NCBI RefSeq assembly: GCF_037042905.1
Contig: NC_087249.1
Span: forward strand, 14,813,901-14,877,900
DNA: 64,000 nucleotides
Direction: 5' to 3'
Source: Lytechinus pictus
Lineage: Eukaryota > Echinodermata > Echinoidea > Temnopleuroida > Toxopneustidae
Shown: positions 54,337 through 64,000 of the stretch, one piece after another
Layout: every line of letters starts with the position of its first letter
Numbering within the stretch: the first letter of the stretch is position 1
Notes under the pieces: model-generated
What the model saw: the letters and a program-made list of their open reading frames with translations, nothing else
Databases searched by the model: none
What the model was told of the DNA's origin: nothing
Made by a program: the position numbers and the translations under genes

Positions 54337-56262
54337 TTATTGATCGTAGACAAATATAATATACGAGTCATTACCTGTTTCTGCGTAATCTATGAGATCC
54401 TTTTCGAGTGTCAGAAGTTTGTCTTGGGTGTTGTTCTTTGCTTTTCCACCAGCTGTTAAAGAACTCCCTCCAAGTTTCCCTGCAGCTGCAAACACCAAGG
54501 GTACTGCTGTGACCACGTACTCGACGAAGGAAGATATCTGAGTGGTTCTGTCAATGAAGAAAACAATGAGAGCGACGATGCCAAGGAAGACAATTCCAAT
54601 GATGATGTGCTTGATAGTGTTGAAGACGTGACTGTAAAAAGGTAGCCATTTCCGGATAATGTCATGGAGAAGACTGGACTGTATCATGAATCCGTCCTTA
54701 GTTGGCTCAAAGATTTTGTTCGGCAAATTGTGGTCCTGGTCTACTTTTGTGCCAACAGAGTGGATCTTGCTGAAGAGGTGTTGGTAGCTGTCGAAAAACT
54801 CAATTATGCTAGCAACAACGACAAATGCACCAAGGATGATATTGATCCAGACGGGGCTTCCATACCTAATATTTATGGCTATTCCAATTGAGGTTAAAAC
54901 AATGATCTCGACCAGCAGCATCGCTGTTGCAGAGAACCGGAAGAAGCAAAAGAAAGCTACCACACTGTAGTATTTGAGCCTCACCTTCTTACTTTGCCAG
55001 TTGTCATGGTTGTTTTGTTCCTCATTGACTCGTTCTTGGTTATCATCCTCGTTACCTTGATCACTGAGCCGATGCTTGCAAACAAAATACATGAAGATGA
55101 TAGCTCCAATTAGATAAAAGATGTTTGCTAATACAAAATCAAGACCCCAAACATGGGCTTGCTGGAACTTTTCGCCACGCTGGGAACTTCTGAAGGCAAA
55201 TTCAGATGTAGTGACATAGATCAGGAAGAATACCAAGTAGATGACGATCGGTATGGCGTAAACCAAACTCCAGTATACCACGTTGACTATTTTTTGATGC
55301 CGTGTCTCATTAGATGCAAGTATGAGCAACACAGGTGGGATAAGATTGATTCGTAAGATGTTTACTTTCTTTCCAGAGCCTTCATCCTGGTAATCAAAAT
55401 CTCTGGAGTAAACCTTCCACAATTCCCAGATAAGGGCCAACAAGAGCAATGTGTAAGTAATCCCAAAAGAAATAGTAACGATAGTACCTTCAATTGTAAA
55501 CGAAGGGTCCTCTACGCAGTTGTCCTGATCACATGTCTCTATATTCATGATATTCCAACATTTGTAGTAGCTGCTCGACTGCAGATCGAAGAGACTATAA
55601 CCAGGGATCAACGTAGCCCGAAACAATGGTAAGCTAAGATACCTTTCTTTACACAAGACGTCATCCCTGGCATCCCGTGAAGCACCACCTATATTAGTTA
55701 ACTGACGCCGAACTTGACGTAGCACTTTGGACAATGTATATCCCAAGCAACCATCAGAATACGATTCGTTTAATGCTCCAATGTTGTCGATTGTGACATT
55801 GACCCAGTGAAACCCGAAGCTCAGAGTGTTCAGAGACAAGGACTTGTTAACGTAGGGGAAATGGAGGAAGGTTCTTCCCCTGCCACCTAGCCCCCAGTGC
55901 CAGACCGATGGGTTACTCTGCTCTGAGTTGTCTGGTAGGTTGTCATCGATAAAGGCGATACTAATTCGGACAAGGCTTACATAATCATCGGTCACTCTTT
56001 GAAGTTTTGAAACGATCTCCTGCACTGTACTACTATCAATGGCTAGTTCATTGTTGCATGGTAAATCCATCTTTGTGTGATTTTGGATAAATGATGAGTC
56101 GTTGTCAAACGAAGAACGGCGATATATGGCAAACTCGTCAAAGTCCGGAGACATCCCCTTGCGTTGCGTTGAGTACACTATCAGAAACATGCAGAGGAGA
56201 AATATTAACGGGATGCCTACTATCAATTTCCTGCTGATGTTTGATAGGTTTTGCAAATCCAT
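54337..56262 (-). CDS. Orphan multi-pass membrane protein, 641 aa
   Basis: An intact single reading frame. The open frame extends to a GTG at 56277, but the first ATG is at 56262 in a good context (AAAATGG). Residues 13-32 are a signal anchor. Residues 33-257 form a likely extracellular domain with six cysteines (69, 172, 204, 235, 244, 249) and NxS/T sites at 54, 61, 139, 155 and 165. Hydrophobic segments follow at about 258-282, 327-350, 373-395, 432-463, 470-490, 549-570 and 578-597. A charged, Asn/Asp/Glu-rich loop covers 399-425. I do not recognise the family and assign no function; a receptor or channel-like role is only conceivable. The minus-strand GCAGAAACAG|GTAATG near the end (donor at 54374) is a strong splice donor, so the last 12 residues may be intronic read-through. 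A possible acceptor (TTTGTAG) lies just upstream of the start. Confidence 0.8.
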   Translation of the reverse strand: MDLQNLSNISRKLIVGIPLIFLLCMFLIVYSTQRKGMSPDFDEFAIYRRSSFDNDSSFIQNHTKMDLPCNNELAIDSSTVQEIVSKLQRVTDDYVSLVRISIAFIDDNLPDNSEQSNPSVWHWGLGGRGRTFLHFPYVNKSLSLNTLSFGFHWVNVTIDNIGALNESYSDGCLGYTLSKVLRQVRRQLTNIGGASRDARDDVLCKERYLSLPLFRATLIPGYSLFDLQSSSYYKCWNIMNIETCDQDNCVEDPSFTIEGTIVTISFGITYTLLLLALIWELWKVYSRDFDYQDEGSGKKVNILRINLIPPVLLILASNETRHQKIVNVVYWSLVYAIPIVIYLVFFLIYVTTSEFAFRSSQRGEKFQQAHVWGLDFVLANIFYLIGAIIFMYFVCKHRLSDQGNEDDNQERVNEEQNNHDNWQSKKVRLKYYSVVAFFCFFRFSATAMLLVEIIVLTSIGIAINIRYGSPVWINIILGAFVVVASIIEFFDSYQHLFSKIHSVGTKVDQDHNLPNKIFEPTKDGFMIQSSLLHDIIRKWLPFYSHVFNTIKHIIIGIVFLGIVALIVFFIDRTTQISSFVEYVVTAVPLVFAAAGKLGGSSLTAGGKAKNNTQDKLLTLEKDLIDYAETGNDSYIIFVYDQ

Positions 56263-56861
56263 TTTGGGTATCCTCACTATCTACAAATGAAACATAAATT
56301 TAATGATACAATTAATTAAATAATTACCCTGATTCCTAAGTAGGACCTGAACTCTTTCATATCTTCTTTCTAGTACAGATTTTGACACAAAGGCTGTATT
56401 TCAAAATGATTAAAAAAAAAAAAAACAAAAAAAAAAACGTATAAGTCGTTTTCAACTTCATTGAGGTTCGTGAAATTCCTGGAATAACTGAAACATATTG
56501 AATCTTTTTTTCTCTCTCTTAAGAAGATGATAAATCATCAAGACCTAAGATGTTGATTTTCAGAGATCTCATTAAGGACTTCCCCTCGCATTGCTCGAGC
56601 GTAATTTGTCAGAATTCTTTCGGTGGACCCCCATATATTTTGTCTCCTTAATTTTGAACTTGATTGCCCGGCTCTACTTTCGCTATGACGTGACCATTGC
56701 TGGTGTAGGCCTATTTTGTTAAGAGGGGAGATGGTACAGAGACTAGTATTATTCAGTGATTATTTACATGTGGTAATTGTATCATGTAGCTTAATCACAA
56801 TAAAGACTTATCAATTCTTTAAAGTCCCAGACCAAAGCGAAATTGTTAAATGGAAAATATA
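56263..56861. other. Upstream flank of the membrane-protein gene
   Basis: AT-rich with an A-rich run at 56409-56440. No promoter element could be assigned with confidence. Confidence 0.3.
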
Positions 56862-57776
56862 CAGTGTGTCCCACAAAAAATGTTAAGGACACTAAATAAT
56901 AACGAAATCATACAGTACAGCGGTTCCCACCGAAATGTTAATGGCACATAATACGAGTATAATGTGAAAATTACTCGTATTGTACATAATTTAAGAATCT
57001 TTAACTAGCGTATATTTCATACAACCGGCTCAAATTTTATGCAATATGGTCAATTGAAGAACATGTCAAGATTTGTTTGTGTTCGAACTGTTGCTCTTCG
57101 CCCCGGTCTTCCCTTGTTAAGACTTTTGCCTTTACTCGTTTCCCTGTATTTGAGTAGATTTCTGAGTATTGACATCTTGCATGGTGCTCGTTGATTGCAA
57201 TTTGCCTCGAACTCGTCTTGTACCTTATTCAGATTCCTATTTGTTTGAACAGAAGCACCAGAATCATTATAACCACGGAAGACCTCAGTCTGCTCAGAAA
57301 TAAACTGCTGCTCTATACCATAAATGATTCTTATGAATAATTGAGAATTGCGCATTTTCTTTTGATCCTAGATGCAATGAAAATGTTGGTATTTTATGAA
57401 TTGTGGTCAAGATGACCTACACTGTGAGACCCCTGTTTCAATAAATGCATCTCTAATTTGGGTCATCTTCAAGTACTGAAAAATAGAGAATCATTGCAGG
57501 TTTACGCCTGTGGCTGAACATAAACTGATAATAAATATTATTAGCTGAACCTGACTGCACATACTACTTAATACAAAACTTGGATGGAGAGGTTTCCTGT
57601 TGTGTAATGAAAAAAAAATGCTAATATTTTTATGAGCATTATCACATAAAATTTCACCCAGTTGTAAAAAAAAAAATAGTTTTAGCTTACAGGTGTAAAG
57701 GTATAAATAATATAATGTTGTATTTTTTATATTATACCCATCTAAAGTGCCATTAACAGTTTTTTGGGACACGCTG
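56862..57776 (-). mobile_element. Mariner-type transposon relic, 0.9 kb
   Basis: Ends CAGTGTGTCCCACAAAAAATG / CAGCGTGTCCCAAAAAACTG (reverse strand), flanked by TA. A second copy of the terminal sequence lies just inside the left end (about 56916-56947, GGTTCCCACCGAAATGTTAA). The only coding trace is an N-terminal helix-turn-helix frame on the minus strand; the DDE catalytic part is deleted. Confidence 0.85.
57050..57355 (-). pseudogene. Transposase N-terminal HTH fragment (mariner-like)
   Basis: 101 codons. The pattern VQTNRNLNKVQDEFEANCNQ, RAPCKMSILRNLLKYRETS, GRPGRRATVRT resembles the DUF4817 helix-turn-helix domain that precedes mariner-type transposases. The pattern of R-A-P, then I-x-x, then F/Y-x-x-T-G/S, then GRP is typical. 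No catalytic DDE/D follows before the inverted repeat, so it is inactive. Confidence 0.75.
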
Positions 57777-58026
57777 TACAGAACTTGATGATTGCAAACT
57801 AGCATTTGTTTTTATATACAACTGACTTAAATTTATATGGTTCATTGAACCTTCTTTCAGCACTTATCAGACAACCTCTTTATCCAAGTTTCGTTATGAT
57901 GTTGAATAAAGTACTATAGTTTAATTATTTCTTCATTCACTCTTATTTCATTTTCTTTTTTTTTTTTTATAGATTTTTCGGTCCACAACTTGCGGGCCCA
58001 TACTAAAAAAGGGAAGATGTCTTTAA

Positions 58027-58615
58027 AGGTCAAGTCCACCTCAGAAAAAATGATTTAAATCAATAGAATAAAAATCAGACAAGCAAATGCTGAAAATTTA
58101 ATCAAAATCGGATGTAAAATAATAATATGACATTTTAAAGTTTCGCTTATCTTTCACAAAATAGTCATATGCACAATTTAGTCACATGCAAACTAGAGAA
58201 TCGATGCTGTCCCTCACTCACTCTTTCTTTTGTTTTTTATTGTTTGAATTATACAATATTTCAATTTTTACAGATTTGGCAATAAGGACCAACTTGACCG
58301 AACCATAAAATGTTAAACAATTATATTTCCACATGTTCAGGGGAAAATAAAACTTTTTCACAGAACAATGAGGAGAAAAATTGAATATTTCATATAATAG
58401 AATACAAAAGAAATAGTGAGTGAGTGATGTCATCAGTTCCCTCATATGTATACCGACCAGGATGTGCAGTTAACTATTTTGTGAAATTAAGCAAAACAAA
58501 AAAATGTCATAACTTTCTTATTTTACATCCGATTTTGATGAAATTTTCACTGTTATGCTTGTTTGATTTGTCTCTTTTTATTCAAATCAACATTTTCTTG
58601 GGGTATACTTAATTT
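58027..58615. mobile_element. AAGTCCACC MITE, full copy, TTAA flanked
   Basis: Starts GGTCAAGTCCACCTCAG and ends TTTTCTTGGGGTATACTTAAT. TTAA lies at 58023-58026 and 58616-58619. Long inverted arms (CATCCGATTTTGATGAAATTTT at the right). Same family as 15887-16489. Confidence 0.8.
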
Positions 58616-58635
58616 TTAAGCTTCAACCAATCTTA

Positions 58636-58920
58636 ATGATTATTTGGGCTGATCTTAATTTATCATCCCCAACTGATGAAAGCTTTCTGTGGCATGCTAT
58701 CTTCAATCAGACATTTTTGGCCCGAATTCGCAAAGTTGGTTTTGAAAACCATCGGTTAAATCAAAAGGTTGAACCCATGGTTTATGCAGATTTCCTGTAT
58801 GAGAACGCTTATTTACCGCATATATTAACAAATTGTCCAATGCTGGTGCGCGCTTTTGTCACAGAGCGCCCAATTGACGCCTGTTGCCATTTTATTCATG
58901 AGTCCACTGTTTTGAATTAA
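58636..58920 (+). other. Unassigned 95-codon open frame
   Basis: Open frame starting MIIWADLNLSSPTDESFLWH directly after the MITE, with reasonable residue composition and an AATAAA at 58957. No family recognised; may be chance or a decayed element. Confidence 0.2.
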
Positions 58921-58979
58921 TAAATGAGTCCACTCTTCAAAAGAGTGGATTTATCAATAAAATTAGTCTAGATTCTAGA

Positions 58980-59640
58980 GGTCGGTGTACTTGTTATTTC
59001 TCTCCCCTTGCTTCATTCTCCCCTGCGCGCCATCCCCAGTGATCGCGCTATCCCCTCTTTCAGGATCTCACCATGAGGGTAGGAAATCGTGGGGCTGTTT
59101 TCATTTCGGGCGTAGAGGTCGAGGATTGTGTTATTGATCAACTGAAAAGCAGAACAGTCCTGGCAAAAAACTACAATAAAATAGGCGTCAATTTTATTCT
59201 ATTTATACATAGTTTTCTAAGTTCCCCAGTCATCCATGTTTTTTAATATTCTTTCTTCATGGAAAAAGTTTTTATCATCCATTGTAAAGACGTAAAAATA
59301 TACCTTAAAAACGGTTGCACTTTTGTTCAACGTTATTACTGGAACTAACATCAAATTTTTAAAGAAGATTTGTAACGATGAGTCACCAACGCTTCAATTA
59401 GTCGGCGGTCATCCTTACCGTCGTATCAGTCAATTTTGGTCCAAAAAAAAAAAAAAAAAAATAGATTTTGAGATTTTTTCATAAAATGAAAGTACAAGTC
59501 CTACTCTATTCATAACTAAATTTCTAGGCAGCAATTTATTTTATTTTCTGAGATATGAGAGGACTTTCACGGCGATGCCACACAAATTTTTAATAAAAGG
59601 CGCAAATCCCATTGGAAACGTATACTGTAACAGAGCAATA
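58980..59640. other. Intergenic, nothing firm
   Basis: CT-rich then AT-rich DNA with an 18-bp A run at 59444. TCGTATCAGTCAA at 59421 relates to the foldback sequence that follows. Confidence 0.35.
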
Positions 59641-59651
59641 CGACGTTTTGA

Positions 59652-59833
59652 CTGACCGCGATTTCAATGCGCGCAGTCAGCCAAACCCATAGAGATATAT
59701 ACTAATAACGTAATTAGTATACATCTCTATGGCCAAACCGTCGTATCGGCACTATACTAGGAACTACTTTGACTTTGCACGTAAAAAGCGATACGACGTT
59801 TTGACTGATCACGCGCATTGAAATCGCGGTCAG
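59652..59833. repeat. Nested foldback sequence with 22-bp perfect arms
   Basis: Arms at 59652-59673 and 59812-59833 (CTGACCGCGATTTCAATGCG) are perfect inverted repeats. Inside, 59687-59732 is a second hairpin (CCATAGAGATATATACTAAT / CCATAGAGATGTATACTAAT) around AACGTA. ATACGACGTTTTGACTGA precedes both outer arms as a direct repeat. Confidence 0.8.
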
Positions 59834-59884
59834 GGTTGTTGTATTCCGTATGGTGTTTTTGTTCAGAGAAAATCTAAATGATGG

Positions 59885-60452
59885 CAATTCAACAATTAAA
59901 CCCAACATGACCAAAGTTTGATGACCCTATTAAAATGACCCTTGCCTTTGGTCATGTGACCCGAACCTCGGACAGGATGTTCAGTCATACACCATTACCC
60001 CTCATGAACTTGATCCATAAACTTTCAAAGTTATATGATGCCAATTCAACTATCAAACCTTACATGACCAAAGTTCGTTGACCCTGAACGACCTTTGACC
60101 TTGGTCATGTGACCCGAAAACGCAGTCAGGAGGTTCAGTAATACACAATCACCCTTCTGTTTAAGTTGAATGAACTAGATCCATAAACTTTTAAAGTTAT
60201 GACGAAATCTCAAAAACTTAACATTGGTTAAGATTTTGATGTCGATTCTCCCAACTTGGCCAAAGTTCATTGACCCTAAATGATCTTTGACCTTGGTCAT
60301 GTGACATGAAATTCATTTAAAAAACATTTCAAAAACTTAAACTTCACACTTAGAAAAATAGGGGTGAGATTTCATGTTGACGCCGCCGTCGCCGCCACCG
60401 CCGTGGGAAAATCAGAGCTTTTAGTCTCGCTCTGCAATGCAGGCGAGACAAA
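59885..60452 (-). repeat. GGTCAAAGGTCA repeat, copy 3 (inverse)
   Basis: Reverse-oriented units with CTTTGACCTTGGTCATGTGAC and CATAAACTTTxAAAGTTAT, ending in GACGCCGCCGTCGCCGCC and TCGCTCTGCAATGCAGGCGAGAC, the head seen in copies 1 and 2. Direct-repeat words are degenerate. Confidence 0.8.
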
Positions 60453-61384
60453 AAAATGATTCAGATTACGGCGTTCTTCCTGCCAAAATGTGTTCTCAGT
60501 AAGAAGAAAGAAACAATTGTTGGATTTTGTCATTTAGACAATACAGGCAATTAACGGAACACAATTTCTATTCAACAAGGTTGCAGTTCCTCCCTAAAAT
60601 TTGAATGAAAATATAAGTTGCAAAAAGAGGCGAAGTTTCATCCGAAATCAAACAATAGCCAAATATCAATTAAACAAAAACACAAAATCTCACGTGCACA
60701 TGACAGTCCTTTGATTATAATAGTGTAAAGTTTAAAATCTTCTAAGAGAGTTTAAAATTTATTTCACATCGGAAAGTGTCCTTTTAAGGCAAAGTTCAAT
60801 TATCAAGGAAAACATTTTGACAATCCAAATTTTGAATACGTGCCCAACATTGTACATGAAGATTTTCTTTGCTTATGCCTTTGTAGATTACAATAAAATG
60901 ATCATTATCTATTTATTATCAAGTTCGAAGCACTGAAAAAAATGTTCTTCCATTTTTGCTGCCTAGTTTGATCTGCAGTGCCTCTATGCTTACTCTATGT
61001 AGGTTTGCCACCTGTTTTTTTCTTATAATTCTTTTTTTTAAAAGACATTTTGAACCTTACTAGCATTCCTAACTTCTAGACATTCTCTGAGGGGGATCGT
61101 GCTCTTGAAATCGAATGAATTTATTGCCATATAATAATTTTCACGTTTGGGTGGTCATCATCTGATCATGATCTACACTGCAAACAAGGCATGTTTTAGC
61201 TTCCATATTCCTTTGTCAATCGTGAATAGGGATTTTATGCTCTGAATGCCATGCACATTGGCGAGACGCAGTCACGATCAAATGCAAAGCGCTTATGAAA
61301 AGGACTTGCCGCAATTTTTGGCGTTTTTCCCATCATATTCATAACAGCAAACCTCTATCACCTTGATAATTCGTATTCTGCAAC
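60453..61384. other. Intergenic, nothing recognised
   Basis: AT-rich, with no gene or repeat that I can support. Confidence 0.4.
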
Positions 61385-62453
61385 AACAATACAGTCGCCT
61401 AACATTATTCACGTTGGTGTTTTGGTTGATTTGTCAAATGCATTTGGCGCTATAAATCGTGTTATCAAGTTATTTTTCAGGCACTGTGGGATTCGAGGAC
61501 TAGCACATAGTTGGGAAAGTAGCTGCCTGTCCAATCTCTTTCAATGTACAAAATATAATACCTGCTCGTCTGTACCTAAGAAAATAGTGTGTGCAGTTCA
61601 ACAAGGGTCCTTGCTGGGGCCTCTGTTATTTAAATTGTACATACATGATATTGTAAAGGGGTCAAATACTCCGCCATTCATACTGTCTACTGGTATGCTG
61701 ACGATACAAATCCATGTTCAAAGGTATAGTTCTAGCTTCCCAGCAAGAACAATGAAATGATACTTCTCTAAGCTTTGTACATTGTTTGAGGAAAAAGGTA
61801 AACAACTCTGTAAACCCCCGTAAATGTAACTTCATTATTTTTTCAATAATCGTAATAAGATATATCAGTGTGAGTCTTTTAAATTAAATTTGACTTGTGT
61901 CAGAGTGTCGGGATTGCTAAAATAATAATAAAAAAATCCTGGTGTAGCTATTGTCTAAAAATTAACTTGAAAATGCCATATACATGTACAAGATATGGAT
62001 GAGAAAATATCAAAGAATACTGTCTGGAATTATACCAAGATTAAGGTACTTTTACCAGCTGATATATTACCCATATTGGATTCCACGCTGTAAAAAAAAA
62101 TATTGGGTAAAGTTTTAACCAGCACGAGGGTAATGTCAAACCTATTTTGGGAAGTATTTTACCCAATGCGGGAAGCATATTGTCCAGTAAGGTAAAAAAA
62201 AGCAACAATTACTTTAGAATGGGCCAAATTTTTATCACACTGGATAAATAAAATGCCCCCCAAATGCCCAATGTTGATTGGACACATAATTACCCCCATG
62301 GAGCATTTTTACCCAATATTTTTTTTTAAATGCACACTTGTTTTGTCGTGGGGAAGTACTTATAAGTCTAACCTAAAGCAACTGGTCGCAAAACAACTTA
62401 AAATAGTCAGAATCATAGCTGAAGCAAGAAGCAAGCTCAATATAAAAATTTAG
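61385..62453 (+). pseudogene. LINE remnant with reverse-transcriptase palm
   Basis: Reads VGVLVDLSNAFGAINRVI, HCGIRGLAHSWESSCLSN, CAVQQGSLLGPLLFKLYIHD, then in another frame VYWYADDTN (the YADD box at 61694-61705), then KLTWKCHIH, DEKISKNT and, after an inserted MITE, LSWGSTYKSNLKQLV and KIVRI. This is the non-LTR reverse-transcriptase order. PQG is mutated to QQG and several frameshifts are present, so it is inactive. Confidence 0.85.
62092..62327. mobile_element. MITE with ATATTGGGTAAA ends, 236 bp
   Basis: Perfect 20-bp terminal inverted repeats (62092-62111, 62308-62327; nine A then TATTGGGTAAA). Internal TTTACCCAATG and GGGTAAT words. It interrupts the LINE between its IYYPYWIP-like and CTLVLSWGS-like segments. 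Confidence 0.85.
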
Positions 62454-63299
62454 CACATACTCGGGTGTTAGCTGCACCAGAAATATATTTTTATTCATCA
62501 ATGTATTATTTAACTTATGCCTATCTATTTCGCTAAGGGGGTTTTGATGCAATATATATATATATATATTAATATATATATATATATATCATATAGAAAG
62601 TCGTAAAAATCATATAGATTTTGAAAGGAAAACGGAGCATAGCTCTCAAAGAATGAAAAGAAGAAGTCACACTCTCAGTCAATATATATATATGTACATA
62701 TATGTAAATACAATTCACGCTCCCCTTCATTAATCCCTTTGCCAAGACACAGGCCTTGTTCTTATAAATGTATCATTAATTTCATAGGCCATAAAAAGTG
62801 GAGCAAAGTGACATCAGAAATGCACTATATCTAAATTGTTTATTACGAAAAGCTACGTCTGGTCCCTAGATCGAGGGATTAGCCTAATTTGGGTTGGGGT
62901 TGATTGGTTGACCATTAATCGTTTCATGGGGAAAATGGGAAAAATATTATTTTTAATGACATGGTATTACGAAATATCACATGGCTAGTTGTGGAAAGAG
63001 AATTACCATAAATGACCTGTGCCTCATCGAGTGACGTCAGTGTTAGAAAAAGCGTTATAAGCACCAATTCATTGATCTGCCAGAAGTTTCAATGACCTCA
63101 TCAAGTTTTTATTCGAATAAGACCTTATTTTGATTTATTAAAATGCCATTTCACAATGTAGAAATGAGTGAAGAGATGTTCAAATTCTTTAGTGCAATTG
63201 AAGGAGAGACCTCTTGAATTATTTAGAAACGATTATACGTGAATATTTATTATTTATTAGGTAATGGTTTCATTTATATGATGAAACATTCAACATAAC
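62454..63299. other. Intergenic with TA microsatellites
   Basis: TA dinucleotide runs at 62554-62589 and near 62682-62706. Nothing else recognised before the presumptive LTR. Confidence 0.4.
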
Positions 63300-63511
63300 T
63301 GTTAGATATACATATTGCATTGATACAGTTGGCACTTCATAGATAGCGTAGTAACGACATAGTTACTCATTGAACTCCGTGTTATACGAACTTGATGTAG
63401 TGTGAATCCAGAGTTTGTGCGTATTAAAGATGAACGTTGATCAAACACAGTTGTAGTCTTCGAGACTGATTACTGGATGTTCCCTATAAAGAACCCTATA
63501 AATACACAACA
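63300..63511 (+). mobile_element. Presumptive 5' LTR of a Ty3/gypsy element
   Basis: About 212 bp starting TGTTAGATATAC and ending AAATACACAACA (TG...CA), directly before TTTGGCGACGAGTTGG at 63513, which sits where the tRNA primer-binding site should be. CCTATAAA words lie within it. The left boundary is inferred from the TGTT / AACA termini only, because the 3' LTR is outside the window. Confidence 0.5.
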
Positions 63512-63540
63512 GTTTGGCGACGAGTTGGTTGGGGAATGTC

Positions 63541-64000
63541 ATGATGGCAAATGTGAGTAATTTCGGACAGTTGGGGGACGAGGACTTTGATTGTTATATC
63601 GAACGCTTTGAGCTTCATTTGGTAGCGCACGGCTACGAGGTCCCACAGGCGACTGCACCGGGCGGCGCCCAGCAGACTCCGGCGGAGAGAGCGTTGGAGA
63701 GGAAGGTGGTGGCAGTGTTTCTGAATGCGTTAGGAGCAGATGTTTATAAGAGAGCTAGGGATTTGTTAGCCCCAGCTAAGCCGGCAGATCAATCGTACCA
63801 TGAGCTGAAAGCAGTATTACGCAGACATTATAAGAAGACACCGATTACTGTAGCGGAAAGACGAAAGTTTATCCGAAGGGATCAGGCACAGGGAGAGTCT
63901 ACGAAAGACTATGTTGTGCAGCTGAAACATTTGAGTCTGAATTGTGAGTTTGCTGATAAGCTCGATGAACAGCTTCGTGATAGGTTTATCAGCGGAATTA
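63541..64000 (+). CDS. Gag of a Ty3/gypsy (Mag/SURL-like) retrotransposon, partial
   Basis: Open from ATG at 63541 to the window edge, 153 codons with no stop. It reads YIERFELHLVAHGY, VVAVFLNALGADVYKRARDL, LAPAKPADQSYHELKAVL, ERRKFIRRDQAQGES, KDYVVQLKHLSLNCEF and LDEQLRDRFISGI. This is the conserved capsid layout of Mag-clade gag in animals, including sea-urchin SURL elements; the clade assignment is from resemblance. The zinc knuckle, protease and polymerase would lie beyond 64000. The intact frame suggests a young copy. It is a genomic retrotransposon, with no envelope gene visible in the window. Confidence 0.85.
   Translation, partial: MMANVSNFGQLGDEDFDCYIERFELHLVAHGYEVPQATAPGGAQQTPAERALERKVVAVFLNALGADVYKRARDLLAPAKPADQSYHELKAVLRRHYKKTPITVAERRKFIRRDQAQGESTKDYVVQLKHLSLNCEFADKLDEQLRDRFISGI

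Noticed and set aside
56263-56277. Extension of the membrane-protein start to GTG at 56277
   Set aside because: GTG is an unlikely nuclear start; the in-frame ATG at 56262 has a better context.

Overview
This is eukaryotic, intron-rich, AT-rich genomic DNA from a marine invertebrate. A sea urchin is the best guess, and that is an inference. The reasons are spliced GT-AG genes, frequent TACATGTA words, tRNA-derived SINEs ending in GCGCTATATAAATG plus TATT repeats, a Ty3/gypsy gag at the right edge that resembles sea-urchin SURL/Mag-type elements, and a long-inverted-repeat transposon built like the sea-urchin TU foldback elements. No prokaryotic gene organisation is present.

Two host genes are supported. 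The first is a complete alpha-arrestin gene on the + strand: eight coding exons from 8080 to 27890 join in frame to a 579-residue protein. It has arrestin N and C folds and a proline-rich tail carrying PPQY and PSAP motifs, the combination that marks ARRDC1, the TSG101/NEDD4-recruiting vesicle-budding arrestin. The second is a single-exon minus-strand ORF (54337-56262) encoding a 641-residue protein with one N-terminal anchor, a glycosylated cysteine-containing ectodomain and about seven further membrane segments; I do not recognise its family.

Almost everything else is repeat. Region by region: 1-7.9 kb is upstream non-coding DNA with a striking 15-bp word (GGTAACTGACATTAC) present nine times in 2 kb. 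8-28 kb is the arrestin gene, whose introns hold MITEs, a LINE remnant, a hAT MITE, minisatellites and a SINE. 28-35 kb is its 3' flank with several MITEs, a SINE and a 185-bp-periodic repeat carrying perfect DR1-type nuclear-receptor half-site pairs. 35.2-48.6 kb is a nest of DNA transposons that can be dissected by exact 8-bp target duplications: a 3.0-kb element containing a 1.18-kb hAT element, a 2.9-kb hAT-type element carrying a LINE remnant, and a roughly 6-kb TU-like foldback element whose arm is split by a 4.6-kb hAT-type element and a 324-bp hAT MITE. 49-54 kb holds MITE fragments and an interrupted LINE. 54-56 kb is the membrane-protein gene. 56.9-62.5 kb holds a mariner relic, MITEs, foldback sequences and another LINE. 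63.3-64 kb is the start of an LTR retrotransposon cut by the window edge.

The host genes do not form a pathway with each other. The most unusual content is the foldback element with tandem 16-bp outer arrays and a palindromic repeat core, the nine-copy 15-mer, and the orphan membrane protein.
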